Below are positions 1 through 10,890 of a stretch of DNA of 64,000 bases, piece by piece; the first letter of the stretch is position 1; each line of letters begins with the position of its first letter. The stretch is taken from contig OZ010799.1 of the NCBI GenBank assembly GCA_963932465.1, forward strand, positions 162,622,761 to 162,686,760, given 5' to 3'. This DNA comes from Maratus speciosus. Lineage: Eukaryota > Arthropoda > Arachnida > Araneae > Salticidae. Both the position numbers and the translations under genes were made by a program. The notes beneath the pieces are model-generated. The model searched no databases. It had not been told where the DNA came from and saw only the letters and a program-made list of their open reading frames with translations.

Positions 1-139
1 ATGGTTATATTTTCGGGTCTATTCATTAATGGTTTTCTTCACCAGGTAAAACAGAAAGCACTTACACCACAAGTACCAAAGAGAATGTGCGCACAAATAT
101 TTAATATTTTATTATCTATATTATAAAGCAAAAACATGT

Positions 140-330
140 ACGTGAGTAATAATGACGTCATTTGGAGGATGGCAACGAATTTGATTTATATATTTCGCTT
201 TACTGCATTAAAAAAAATGCAGACTTTTCATTTTTACACCGTCAAATAGCCAAAACAATGCACTTTCAATTGCAATTAGTTTGAAAACTGTATCCTAATT
301 TAGTGTTTTCTACTTTTTTTAAACACGACA
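140..330 (-). repeat. R1 dispersed repeat, fragment 1
   Basis: This stretch matches 41826-42075 in the same orientation: an ATGACGTCA-like start, then TTTTTAcACCGTCaAATA and a run ending GTTTGAAAACTGTATC. Reverse-complement relatives lie at 14310-14790, 15130-15760 and 47300-47920. No coding sequence is visible. The rest of 1-451 shows nothing else recognisable. Confidence 0.6.
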
Positions 331-451
331 TTTTCCTGACATGATTTTTTTTAAGTTAAATCTCTCACGTTGCGTAAAAAGTACACATATCTATCACTGT
401 CTTTAAAGAATAGCCAGTTTTGCTCTTAAAACAATACCAACAGCTACTTAT

Positions 452-630
452 ACAGGGTTTGTACGGGTATCGTTATTTTCAAGGCCAAATATTAGTATTT
501 TTGTACACAAAAATAAATCTAACTCAAACGGGCGAAATTTTGACTGATTTAAGTAGAGGTTTTCCATAAGAAAATACTGGTACCGAAGAATTCCCTAGTC
601 TTGGATTTCAACGACCTGTACGAACCCTGT
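452..630. mobile_element. 179-bp MITE with ACAGGGTTYGTAC inverted ends
   Basis: The left end ACAGGGTTTGTACGGGT and the right end ACCTGTACGAACCCTGT are imperfect inverted repeats. TAT lies directly outside both ends (449-451 and 631-633), consistent with a 3-bp target duplication. The interior has no ORF. The superfamily is not assigned; a 3-bp duplication would fit PIF/Harbinger-type elements. Confidence 0.65.
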
Positions 631-1185
631 TATAGACCAGTAGGAGGCTGCGCAGACCATCACCGCATCGAGCTGAACGCTGAAATTCCAGGATTAAACA
701 GAAATCGATTCGCATATTAAAATGCAACTGGTATGCAAAATCATATCTTTGTAGAAAACATCTGTAGACCCTATAGATCTGTAGTTAGTGGTTTACTGTT
801 AGGTTTACCGTTGTGTTTTCCAGCTCCAACTCCTCCATGTTTTCATACCTTTGAGTGCCGTAAAACATAATGATAAACCTTACCGATAAGTCACTAAAAT
901 CTGGTCTACAGGTGGTTTCCACCAAGATATGACAAAATTTTAGCGCGTGTACTTAAATTGATCGTAGAACGTTTTCTGTTATAATTGCTACATTTTATTA
1001 AAATCTTCTAATTTTTTTAAAACGTAAATACGGTGACTGTTAAGAATTTATAAACCACTTGAGGAAATTAGAATATTATACGTCACAGCAGAATCATTAG
1101 AAAACGTATGCTTTGTATATCGTGAAAGTATTCCCGAAATGAAAAGTTACAGGTTTAGATAGTGTTATTTACAATATATTTGAAG
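631..1185. other. anonymous AT-rich DNA
   Basis: No ORF, RNA gene or clear repeat seen between the MITE and the transposase remnant. Confidence 0.5.
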
Positions 1186-1500
1186 ATGCCGAGTGGTAAA
1201 GAGTTGTCTGTGACCGAAGTAATGAAAATTTGGTTTTATAAGGGTGCTGGTAAATCTGAACTTTAAATAGCTCGGTTACTGGAGTCTTCTAAAACGGCCA
1301 TTCACAATGAAATAATTAGAAAAAAGGATTCAAATAAAATTAAACGATCTGGAAGAAAAAGGATTTTGACAGCACGGGATGATCGACAAGTATTTCGATT
1401 ACCAGCTCCAAAAGGTTTTTCAGCTCGGGAAATTTCGTAGCGTTTCAGAAAAAGAACCTCACACATAACAGTATGGAAGGGTCTGAAATCAAATATGTAA
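1186..1500 (+). pseudogene. Tc3-like transposase, N-terminal remnant
   Basis: Frame 1186-1500 starts MPSGKELSVTE and reads through to KGLKSNM. It holds in-frame stops at 1264-1266 and 1438-1440. The layout is that of the paired helix-turn-helix DNA-binding region of Tc1/Tc3 transposases: an N-terminal basic MPSGK start, an ARLLESSKTAIHNEIIR helix-turn-helix, an RSGRKR linker basic patch, then TARDDRQVFRLPAPKGFSA and SHITVWKGL in the second domain. Only about 105 codons remain, against roughly 330-350 in a complete Tc1-type transposase, and the catalytic DDE domain is absent. Frame and motif order are seen directly; the family call rests on the known Tc3 N-terminal pattern. It is a dead fragment. 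Confidence 0.75.
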
Positions 1501-2460
1501 AATAATGTATGTGTATTTTTCAATCATTGCTTTTTTTTTTTTTTGTTAACATACTTATTTATTCCATTATTCAAAATTATTGCAAACTAATTTTAATAAA
1601 TATGTCGTATTTTGACATGTCATCTGTTTAAACTATAATTTACCTTAACTTTTGTTTATTTCATTAATTTTCAAAACCAAGTAATTTTATAATTTCTTAA
1701 CACATTGTATTTATAGTACCAATTTGTCAGACATCACTACATATATGTTCTCTTCACTGAACAGTTACCCCCTCTGTATTCATAAATGTAATTCTTAAAA
1801 AAAAAAGAAACAATTATTCTGCTTTCCAAAATTTAAAATCTTTACTATCATTACTATAGATTTGTCTGTATTTTAAAAAGTACGTTAAAATGTCATATAA
1901 AGAGAATGGTAGACTTAACTTCCTAGAAATATGTCTTGTAGTTCGTACGCCATTACAAAAACATTTTCACTCCACCTGGAGTATCTCCACAATGTTAATT
2001 TTCAATTGCTTTGCCTTCCCCATTACTTATTTTTTAGATTGACAGTTTCCCCTAGTCATTGCTTATCCCTTTCTTTTCCCACGACTTTATAACATTTTCT
2101 TCCAACGAGAGTCAATTATTGTTTTTATGTTATTATTAGGTAATCTAAAAACAAAATTTAATGTAAATTTTTATTAGATAAAAAAGTTGGAATTTCTACG
2201 TCAAATGTGGCAACTGAGGTGAGTTCTTACTAAACTAGTTTTTAAAATATTCAGATTTTGGTGCAATAGCTGTTGCACTTTTATGCACAATTTATTACGA
2301 TTATATATGTTAAATTCAGTAATACTGAAACAATAGGACTACAAATTAAATAGGACATAATCACCATGGAAGAATCATTACCTATCATGGATATCATTGA
2401 ATTAATTACATATAATAGGATTCAATAGAATAAAATTTTTTGTATTAATATCTTAATAAT
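1501..2460. other. anonymous AT-rich DNA
   Basis: Very AT-rich, with homopolymer A and T runs. Nothing recognisable. Confidence 0.5.
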
Positions 2461-2461
2461 A

Positions 2462-3231
2462 CAGTAAAACCTCCGTAAAGTGACCACATTCCGTTCCAAT
2501 AAAAATGGTCACTAAGAGAGGTGGTCTCTTAATGGAGGTCATGTTTAAATCTAGATTTTAATTGTTGAAAAAGGGTAACAATTAATGTTACTAAAATTTA
2601 TTTTCCACATTAGGAAAAAATATGAAAATTAAAGTATCAAAACAAAAGTTAATTACATAAGTTAATTAGTGCAGAATTAAAAAAAAAAAACTGACGTCTG
2701 CTTTGATTTTACGGTTTTATGTTCTATAACATTTATTTCCAAGTCCTTTCGAAGTTTAGTAAAAAATGCATTTTTTTTTTTTTTTTTTTTTTTTTTGGAT
2801 GGGAACAAATTATGACGATTTCATTGATTTAACTATTTCTAAGTTTCCATACAGAATCGGACAGGAAGTTTAATGCTTACTTTGTCATAAGAGTTAAATT
2901 GATTGCCTAAAAAGGCACAAAGGGATTTAAACACTTAAATGTTACCGGAATAAATAAAAATTCTAAACTTAGTTTGGAAGTTTGACGAATAATGTGCTCT
3001 CCGGAATTATTATTCTAATAAAAACTTTTTCAAGCGACCAGGAAAAAACGGAATTTGTTACATTTTCTTCAAAGAAACTGATCACTCATGGAGGGAGTTC
3101 AAATGGGGTGGTCTCTGAATAGAAGTGAAATTAGTATTGTGCCTATGGGAATAAATTTCGTTCCATGAAAAAAATGGTCGTTCAGGGAGGTGGTCGCTTA
3201 ATGGAGGTGGTCGCACGGAGAGGTTTCACTG
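2462..3231. mobile_element. 770-bp TA-flanked non-autonomous DNA transposon
   Basis: The element begins CAGTAAAACCTCCGTAAAG and ends CGGAGAGGTTTCACTG, flanked by TA at 2460-2461 and 3232-3233. The motif GGTGGTCTCTTAATGGAGG recurs in variant form near both ends (about 2520 and 3190) and near 3110, probably as subterminal repeats. A T-run of about 29 lies at 2769-2797. TA duplication and CAGT-type ends fit the Tc1/mariner superfamily, pogo-like branch. No transposase is left. Confidence 0.75.
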
Positions 3232-4190
3232 TATAATAAATAGTGCTTAATAATTTTTGTTAAGTATTTTTTAAGTTTGGATTCCATTTTCATAAAATTT
3301 AAAATGACCCGACAGAATTCTGCAACGATTTTCTATATATATCTATTATCTATATTTCAAACTATTCAGTTGGGAAATTTTTGCGCTGTTATATTCGGAC
3401 AGACGGACGGATCACACGACGACTATAGGTTCTACATATTTATTTAATTGCGAATTACTAAAAACGGTAATCCCGAATGTTTTACAACCCGGAGTGCCAG
3501 GGTGGAATCCCTGATAAATAGTGAAATAGAGGCATAAATATTTTTTCGTAATTACATCAGAAAAAACTACCCTGTGTTTTATTCTGTTTGCAGTGACAGA
3601 TGTACTTTAGTTAATATTTTCTCTATCTTTTAATCATAAAATGTGATATTTTCTGCCTTTCTGGTTTTTTATAATTGTGTAAAAACTCTCTCTCATTTTC
3701 TTCAAATAAGTTTTTTCGTAAGATAGCATGCTAATGTGAATAGTATACTTTTTTCCTGTCACTTATGTCATTGCATTACATCCTTATCCATTTGCTTTGG
3801 AAAAGTAAACTAAGCTTTTATGCCAATATTCCATCAGGATTCCGCCCATGTAATTAATGGTAAACTCTACAGATATGTTTGAATAAATTTATAGTAAGAT
3901 TTAAGACAGACGTAAATCATTCATCTTTCATTTTAATAATGTACTACAATAATCTCCATGAATACGTCACGGTTTAAACTTCGAGATTTATCATTGCTTT
4001 GACATATTTTAGTTAGTTGAAACGAAAATTTCTACTTGCGATGTACTTCATTTTAAGAAAATTATGTGAATGGTACTTATGTGAATGGCCCACTAGCTAA
4101 AAATATAAAATGAAAATAAAATGTAATAAATAAATATATATATATTTTTATTAAGCATTCCCTGTTTACAATAAAATTCACAGATTAAGT
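3232..4190. other. anonymous DNA with a short GACGGAC tract
   Basis: At 3398-3412 there is a GGACAGACGGACGG tract like the tails of the module arrays at 36.0 and 61.3 kb. The rest shows no recognisable feature. Confidence 0.45.
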
Positions 4191-5460
4191 TAAGTTAAAT
4201 ACTGCTATAAAAAGTGATAGAATATCTTTATTAAGATTGACGATCGTTTCGTCGCACAAACGGCGATATTTTCAAAATCATTCATGATAGAAAATATTTT
4301 CACATAATTTAAAAACAATAAACATAGTAAACAGTGTCACGAGACATGATGCATAATGAAAAACATTGCAAACATAAAATAAATTAAAATTAAATTAGTT
4401 AATTAAATTAGTTAATTAAATTAGATTAGCTATTTGCGAGCGTGGATTAATTTTCAGAACAATAACATGGTAAACAATGTCACGAGACAACATGCATAAC
4501 GAAAAGCATTGCAAAATATAAAAAAATGAATAAAATTATCTTGGCTATTTGCGAGCGTGGATTAATTTTTACTATTGTTACTAAAATTACATAGCATCTC
4601 TTTCCAAATTTTAGGTAATTCAATGAACATTGAATCATTGCAAATATTCTTCTTGCGTAAAAATATCTCTATTGATTCTCGGATTATGGATGGTAAATAA
4701 AATCTTGATGTAAAAATTAACTTGCTATTTTTAAAATCGATCTGTAAAGGTTATTCACTGCATAATCTGGCCAAAGCTGTGGTTCTTCTGTTGTATTTGG
4801 TGTCTGCTATATGTTCTTTGATTCTAGTTTTAAGTTTTCTAGTTGTCATACCTATATAAAACTACTTGGTTCCATCTTCTTTGGTGAAAGTTATTTCGTA
4901 TACTCCTGATAACTGGTTTGACTCAATTAGATCTATTTTCTTGCATACAATATTTCTTAATTTGATAGAAAGTTTTGCGACTAGGGAGATATTGTATTTA
5001 TTGAGTTTATATTTCAGACGTTTGAAAAAACCAAGAAAATATTGTAAAGTGGATAACATGGAACTTTGTGGATTAAAATTTCTTTTCTTTTTATTCTTTA
5101 AGCTTTTAATTAATTCTTCTATGGTGCTTTCTTTGTATCCATTGTTTCTTGCAATATCATATATTTTATTTATTTCGTTATTTAAATGTTCGGGGGTACA
5201 AACTGTGAAAACACTAGGAATAGAATGTCTAAGTGCAGAAACTTTGTATGAAAAAGGTGCTTGAGCATTATGAGGATAATGGATTGACTGGCTATGGGAT
5301 TTCTGTGAACAGTGCGTTTTATTCCTTGGTGCGTCTTGATTAGTAATACATCTAAATAAGGTAACGTACCATTTTGTTCTATTTCCAATGTAAATTTAAT
5401 TTTTGAATCAAGGCTATTAATCTGTTTTTTTAATAAAATTCACGTCAAAATTCATGACTG
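4190..5460 (-). pseudogene. Penelope-like retroelement remnant, RT end plus GIY-YIG domain
   Basis: Read on the minus strand from about 5455 down, pieces in shifting frames give KIKFTLEIEQNGTLPYLDVL, the C-terminal motif of the Penelope reverse transcriptase. Next comes KRTVHRNPIASQS, then SIPSVFTVCTPEHL, then the region around SGVYEITFTKEDGTK. After an in-frame stop follow FYIGMTTRKLKTRIKEHIAD and RRTTALARL, the core of the GIY-YIG nuclease of Penelope-like elements. Below this the 3' part holds two direct copies (about 4300-4450 and 4455-4570) of a segment with TATTTGCGAGCGTGGATTAA. A tract at 4240-4270 reads TGCGACGAAACGATCG on the minus strand. The 5' part of the element is missing beyond the 50-bp poly-A at 5476. 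Frameshifts and stops show it is dead. Family assignment rests on the RT-GIY-YIG order, which is characteristic of Penelope-like elements. Confidence 0.85.
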
Positions 5461-5475
5461 TAATTCATGTAGCTC

Positions 5476-5526
<51 letters not shown>
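5476..5526. repeat. poly-A tract, about 50 bp
   Basis: An uninterrupted A run directly upstream (minus sense) of the surviving Penelope-like sequence. Confidence 0.95.
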
Positions 5527-5527
<1 letters not shown>

Positions 5528-5640
5528 ACAATTTTTGGCTCGAGCACCAATTATTGAACATTCACCGCTTTGACTTATGCTTGATAGAAAACGTGAATTG
5601 GGGAAATTATCGAAGTAATATATAATATATAACATTCCTC

Positions 5641-5678
5641 TATTTTTATTTTATTTTATTTTATTTTATTTTATTTTT
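5641..5678. repeat. TTTTA microsatellite
   Basis: About seven direct TTTTA units. Confidence 0.9.
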
Positions 5679-6149
5679 ACATATGACAATAGGAAGGGAA
5701 AGAAAACATCATTATATTAAGATTTTTAAATTGCTTTCACAACGTACAATGAAAATTTCAATAATATTTAATATTAAATGATAAAAAACTATTGAAAAAC
5801 TATTACAATTACTCAATATATTTAAATTTTAATTTTTTTTATTTTAATTTTTAAAAATATTTTTTGTTGCAGTTTTACGACCAGTAAGCCAATTTTGTCG
5901 AGAATAGTTTGGCACGTCATTAACTTCGTTCTTTTTGTAACTTGTAAAATTTATAAAAATCACGATTTGTCACCTGCTTCAGGCTAACGAAAAAGTGAGT
6001 AAACAGATCAACATATACACAATCGATGTTATAAGTATTTAGTAAGTAATTCAGTTTATGTTATAAGTAATTTATTTCATAAGTAATTTAGTTATAAGTA
6101 TTGATCAAGATCGATACACCTCTAAATTTTTCTCCAAAAAATTTGAAAA

Positions 6150-6490
6150 ATGAATTTGATAAACTGCGCATATAGATTTAAATTGATTCTTCGATAATGG
6201 ATGGGAAATAAAATCTTAAAATCTAAATTATTTTACTATTTTTAAAATGTAACTTTAAAGGCTCTTTGTTTTGTAGTCTGGTTGAAGGTGTAATTCACTT
6301 GTATTTGATATATGGTATGTGTTCTTTGATCATTGTTTTAAACTTTACATCGGGCATTCCTATATACTTCTGCAATGTTCCACCTGCTTTGATGAACGGT
6401 GTTTCATGTACAATATACACCTGATAGTTGAGGAAGTTCTATTGGATCCATTTTCTTGCAAAATTTCGTTAGTTTTATGGAAGGCTTTTC
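6150..6490 (-). pseudogene. second Penelope-like remnant, GIY-YIG part
   Basis: Aligns with 4640-4960 of the first Penelope-like remnant in the same orientation. On the minus strand it reads YIGMPDVKFKTMIKEHIPYI and then FYFPSIIEESI, matching YIGMTTRKLKTRIKEHIAD and FYLPSIIRESI in the neighbour. The ALARL block is degraded, with a stop nearby. The RT region is not recognisable. The copies differ enough to be separate old insertions rather than a recent duplication. A T-run (6605-6626) follows at its 5' side. Confidence 0.75.
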
Positions 6491-8378
6491 AATGCGATAC
6501 AATGGGTGTTGTATAATTAAGTGGCTGATTTTAAAATTCAATAGTGTGCAAATGGTGACAGTTTTAAAAGAATTCTTGCAGGAAGGTTATAAAAAAGATC
6601 AGGAGTTTTTTTTTTTTTTTTTTTTTTTACTGCGATTCCCAGATTAAATTCCAAATATCAGAGGTAGTTGACGCTGCAATCAATAAGTACTAAATCAACG
6701 CCCGATTTTTTGGCCACGTTCTACTCACAGAATTGTTGAAAATGACGGAGGTAAACTATATGGAGAAGGCCTCGAAGAATAAGATTGCATTGGTGAATGG
6801 AGTTATGAATAAAAGAGAGGAGACATATAGTGTACTGTCTACCAGTTGCGAGTGAAGTTACTGCGGAGGTTGTGACAATATGGCGGCTGATTTTTAAAAT
6901 CGGATCAACACTTACTGATTATCCTAGGGGCAAACTTCCCACCAGTAAATTTGAAAAGAATATTTCGTCTTTTTTATGCGCCTTATTCATGGAAACATTT
7001 TTTTAACAAACATGGTAAACATTTCCAATTGTTTTTACTAGAGTCAGCTGACTAGGTATTATGATTGGGATGTTTGCGCACGCCCCATGTCCTATAGAAG
7101 CGCCCTCTGTGGCCGAAAGAGGAGAAACAGAGCAGAACCTGGAATTGCTTCGCCTAAGAAGGTGATCCATAAGTGCTGAAAACGGTTTTGGCTACTGCCA
7201 GCCGTAAAGAGCCAAGATGCAACGATAAGATTTGCTCGATATCATTTAATGTCATGTAGTAATTTGTTTGCGCCAGTCTGTTTTCACCGTGCCGTCCTAT
7301 GTGTATAATAAACGTTTGTGTTTTTTCTATAATTGGCCAATCTTTACAGAGAAAGCCCACACGTGACCATCTGGTCGTCATTATAATGATCTTTTCCACT
7401 GAAACTCACAGGTGGTTGTCTAGGTTGTCACAATATGGCGAAACGCAGGGCCTGACTACCGCCGGAAGTAAACTTCCAGCAGTAAAAATTAATATTTATT
7501 TCCTCCAAAATTTATGACTGAAATTTTGCATTAATAAAGCGTATGAATAAGGAGAAAATTTCTATTGAAATTTATGGAGGAAGTTTCACCTAGCGGTAAT
7601 CAATCCCTGCGAAAGCGGTTACAGTTGAAGCTTAACTTTTTAAGGATATATCACTTCCTCAATATTTATGCATTAGCGACTATGACATACTTTATATATT
7701 TAACCTCCTTCTTTCGCATGAATACTAGGAGAAAAGTGAGACCAAAAAACCGGTTCTCGATTTAGAACCTATTGCTTGCAGCGGCATCTGTTACTTCTAT
7801 TTGGAACTAAAACCGGTAATCACAGTAAAAAGGACTCCTGACATTTTGCATAACCCTTTTGTAAGAATTTTATTAATAGCTATGACCATTTGCAAGTTAT
7901 TAAATTTAAAAACCTATTTTGTCTTTTCTAGGACACCCTATATAATGAAATTGTTAAGCTTATACTTAATCTTTTGTTTATCGTTTTTACTGTCAAAGAA
8001 AAAAAAAGTTTTTAGCAACTATAAGATTAAGTGTACTTTTTAATATGTTTTTCATATTTTCCCTAATATTCTCCTGCGGTCAATACATCTATTTATTCTT
8101 ACAATGACTAATTGGATGTCAATGAATGGCTGTAAAGAGATTACATCAAGTTTGGCTATTAAATAATTCTCTGTATGTTATTGAAACATTGAATGAATTC
8201 ATCTGTTCAACTAATTATACTATCAGAACTAGGTAAGATATTATTCAATAAAGAAAGGAGGCCAACATGCCAACCATTATTTATATCTCCCCACAGTGAT
8301 TGAATTATTTAGTTGTAGTTTTTTTCTCCATTACTTTACTTTGTAAAGTCGCGGTGCATGTTTTTGTGCCTACGCAAT
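6491..8378. repeat. old interspersed repeats, unassigned
   Basis: Two related stretches (about 6845-6960 and 7415-7520) share GGTTGTSACAATATGGCG and then AAGTAAACTTCC-like sequence in direct orientation, about 570 bp apart. Open frames here (for example 7154-7399 minus and 7801-8043 plus) show no family resemblance and no codon structure. No further features seen. Confidence 0.4.
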
Positions 8379-9649
8379 TCTATACTAATATTATAAAGAG
8401 GTAACATCTGTTGTTTGATTGTTTGTTACTTTGTGTATTTGTGATGGTAATCTCTGGAACAAAACGAACCGATTTCAAAAGTAATGGTGGCAAACTAATG
8501 GTGATAGTCACTGCTCCTACATAGACTTTATTTTATGTCGGTATCACTACCTCCAAGGGGGGTGCAGGAGCAACAAACTATCTAAAAATGCTATTTTTGT
8601 ATTACTGAAGGGCGTAGAAACTTGACATTCGGCACGGTAGTAAATTATAAGATACAAATGCTCTCTAAGAGCAGTCTCTAAAGAATTCGGAATTTAAAAG
8701 TTGTGAAAATGAGCGAAAAATCGACATAAAAACGTTCAAAATTATGATTTCTAGCAATCTCAGGAAATACCAAACCGATTTCAAAAGTAATGGAGATAAA
8801 TTGATGGTGACAGTCCCTGATCCAACAAAGACTATAATTTATGTCATTGCCACTACCACCAGGGGAGTGCAGGAGCAAAAAATGTTCTAAACTTGCAATT
8901 TTTTTTCAAATTAAAGGGCTAGAAAGTTGAAACTTGGCACGGTATTTACTTATAAAATATATATGCTCTCTAAGAAGAGTTGAAAATAAAAATCTAAATT
9001 TAAAAGAGTGAAGAAATTGAAAGAGTTCCAAAAATGTTCTAAATTACGACTTGTATTGAATTCCAAAAGATAGAAACTTAAAATTTGGAATGGCATATAC
9101 TTGATACACAAGATGAAAATGCTCTCTAAGAACAGTTTCTAAGTGATTTGAAATTTAAAGGGGTAAAATGAGCGAAAAGTGTTTTCAAATCTTTCTAAAT
9201 TACGATTTCTAGGGAATCTCAGGAAATACCAAACAGATTTCAAAAAATAATACTGGCAAATTGATGGTTACAGTACTTGTTCCAACATGCGCTATGTTAT
9301 ATGTTGGTAGACCGTTAGTTAAGAAGCTTGTAATATGGCATGATGGTTCCTATTACGATGTAAATGCGTGCTAAGAATGGTTTATAAAAAAAAATCATAA
9401 CACCAAATGAAATTGTGATGAGCATAAAAGCTTCAAAATACTTTCTAAATTATCATTTATTTTTAATTAGTTTTATTTCTGCTCATTTTAGCCTAAATTA
9501 GTGTAATAATGAAGTTTAATCAAACTGTGACTTAAATTGTGATTTTTGAATTATTCGTAGCAGTATATTTTCTTATAATAAAACTAGGCACATAAATACT
9601 ACTTGGCTATTTGAACTATTACGCGAGCAAAGCTACGGGTTTTGCTAGT
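8379..9649 (+). mobile_element. Helitron-like non-autonomous element with degenerate ~360-bp modules
   Basis: Starts TCTATACTAATATTATAAAG and ends TTTTGCTAGT, with AGCAAA...TTTTGCT able to form a short hairpin at the 3' end. This resembles the TC...CTAG|T ends of Helitron-type elements, and the element at 26924-32726 has similar ends. Inside, a phrase based on CTCAGGAAATACCAAA and CGATTTCAAAAGTAATGG recurs at about 8455, 8760 and 9220, and a second, ATGCTCTCTAAGA, at about 8658, 8970 and 9120. No Rep/helicase sequence is present. The 5' flank is T rather than the expected A, which weakens the call. A non-LTR retroelement tail is the main alternative. Confidence 0.4.
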
Positions 9650-9804
9650 ATCTTATAATATTCTGAATACTTTTATTTAAAAATATGAATTTTTTTCATG
9701 TGAGTACTATTTGGATTGATAGAATGCGCTGATACCAATATTTCCACTCAGTTACTTTTGTCACGGTATTGGAGCATTTTTTAATTGGTTGAGAAAGGTA
9801 ATTT

Positions 9805-9843
<39 letters not shown>

Positions 9844-10020
9844 CTATCCATGCAACTGTTCATGAAATATATCGATATGCTTTAATCCATTTATATTTAG
9901 ACATAAAACATAGAAGTAAAAATCTTTCATCATGAATATTTATGATATAAAATACTTATCCTTATTAATACGAGGGTGTATGAATAAATTTTGCCATCAC
10001 ATAGAAATAATCGAGTGAAA
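9650..10020. other. anonymous DNA with a poly-T run
   Basis: A T-run of about 29 lies at 9810-9838. Nothing else recognised. Confidence 0.5.
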
Positions 10021-10023
10021 TTT

Positions 10024-10150
10024 ATGGTTGGTTAGTTGGTTGGTTGGCTGAGTTTACTGGCACAAAGTCCACATTTGGACATGCTGCGCCAAACAAAAGT
10101 AGAAAAAAATAAAGAACATAAAATACGGTCCATAATATAAACAAACTTAT
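10024..10150 (+). repeat. GGTT-rich interspersed repeat
   Basis: GGTTGGTTAGTTGGTTGG is followed by TTTACTGGCACAAAGTCCAC and ATGCTGCGCCAAAC. This looks like a dispersed repeat with a simple-sequence start, but no family is assigned. Confidence 0.35.
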
Positions 10151-10890
10151 TTGGATGGGGTACCCATCCAGATTTATAACTAAAGAGCCACGTTAGATAT
10201 TAAAAAGTAAATGAAAAGTTCAGTCAAAATAAACCCCGGCGGTGAAAATTTAAGAAAATTATTAAGGTGTAATTTATGCAATTACTAAATTGTATTAATC
10301 TTTTTCTATATAGTCACCGTGCACAGTAACACATTTCTGAAAATGGTATTTCAAAGAGCGGGGGGAGGATGTATTCCAGGAGGTGCGATAGTAGACCCAA
10401 AAGGGGGCATTTTTCTAGCTGTTACCGACCGCCACATGTGTCATACTGTTAGAAAGGCATGTTATGCACCCCCGAGCCCCTCCTCCAGATTACCCCAACC
10501 CGCATGGGGGGCATGTATGATGTCTGCAAAATTCAGAAAAGTGTCCTCCAGAGGACAAATTTGGGGGGAGGGGTTGTGCATAGTATGAATTACCATGGGT
10601 AAGGTCCACGGCTACTCCGAACGATTAGGCCGACAGGCGCGATTGGGTTTGAACCCAGTAATTCCCTACCAGCTTTGATAGTAGACTTGGCCACTGATGA
10701 AGTTTGGCATTAGGAACCTGGTGTTTTGTTAAATGATATCTTTATAATATTACAACAAAACCTCATATGCGTTTAAAATTATACTAATATATTTAGAAAA
10801 AAATAATAAAAAAACTCCCAATATTTATACTTTTTAAGGAAATTTCAAGGAAAAAATTTATATAACTACCAAATTTCCTTTTATGTACAG
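10151..10890. other. anonymous stretch, GC-richer at 10310-10720
   Basis: Base composition rises clearly over 10310-10720, with several G- and C-runs. GGGTTTGAACCC at 10647-10658 resembles a tRNA B-box but has no cloverleaf around it. The 89-codon plus-strand frame at 10319-10588 has no recognisable domain. It may be part of an unidentified repeat. Confidence 0.3.
10883..10890. repeat. 8-bp target-site duplication, left
   Basis: ATGTACAG, repeated exactly at 12142-12149. Confidence 0.9.

Noticed and set aside
4866..5264. 132-codon plus-strand frame
   Set aside because: Antisense shadow of the Penelope-like remnant, which has clear motifs on the minus strand.
10643..10665. tRNA B-box GGGTTTGAACCC
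   Set aside because: No A-box or cloverleaf around it; a chance palindrome cannot be excluded.
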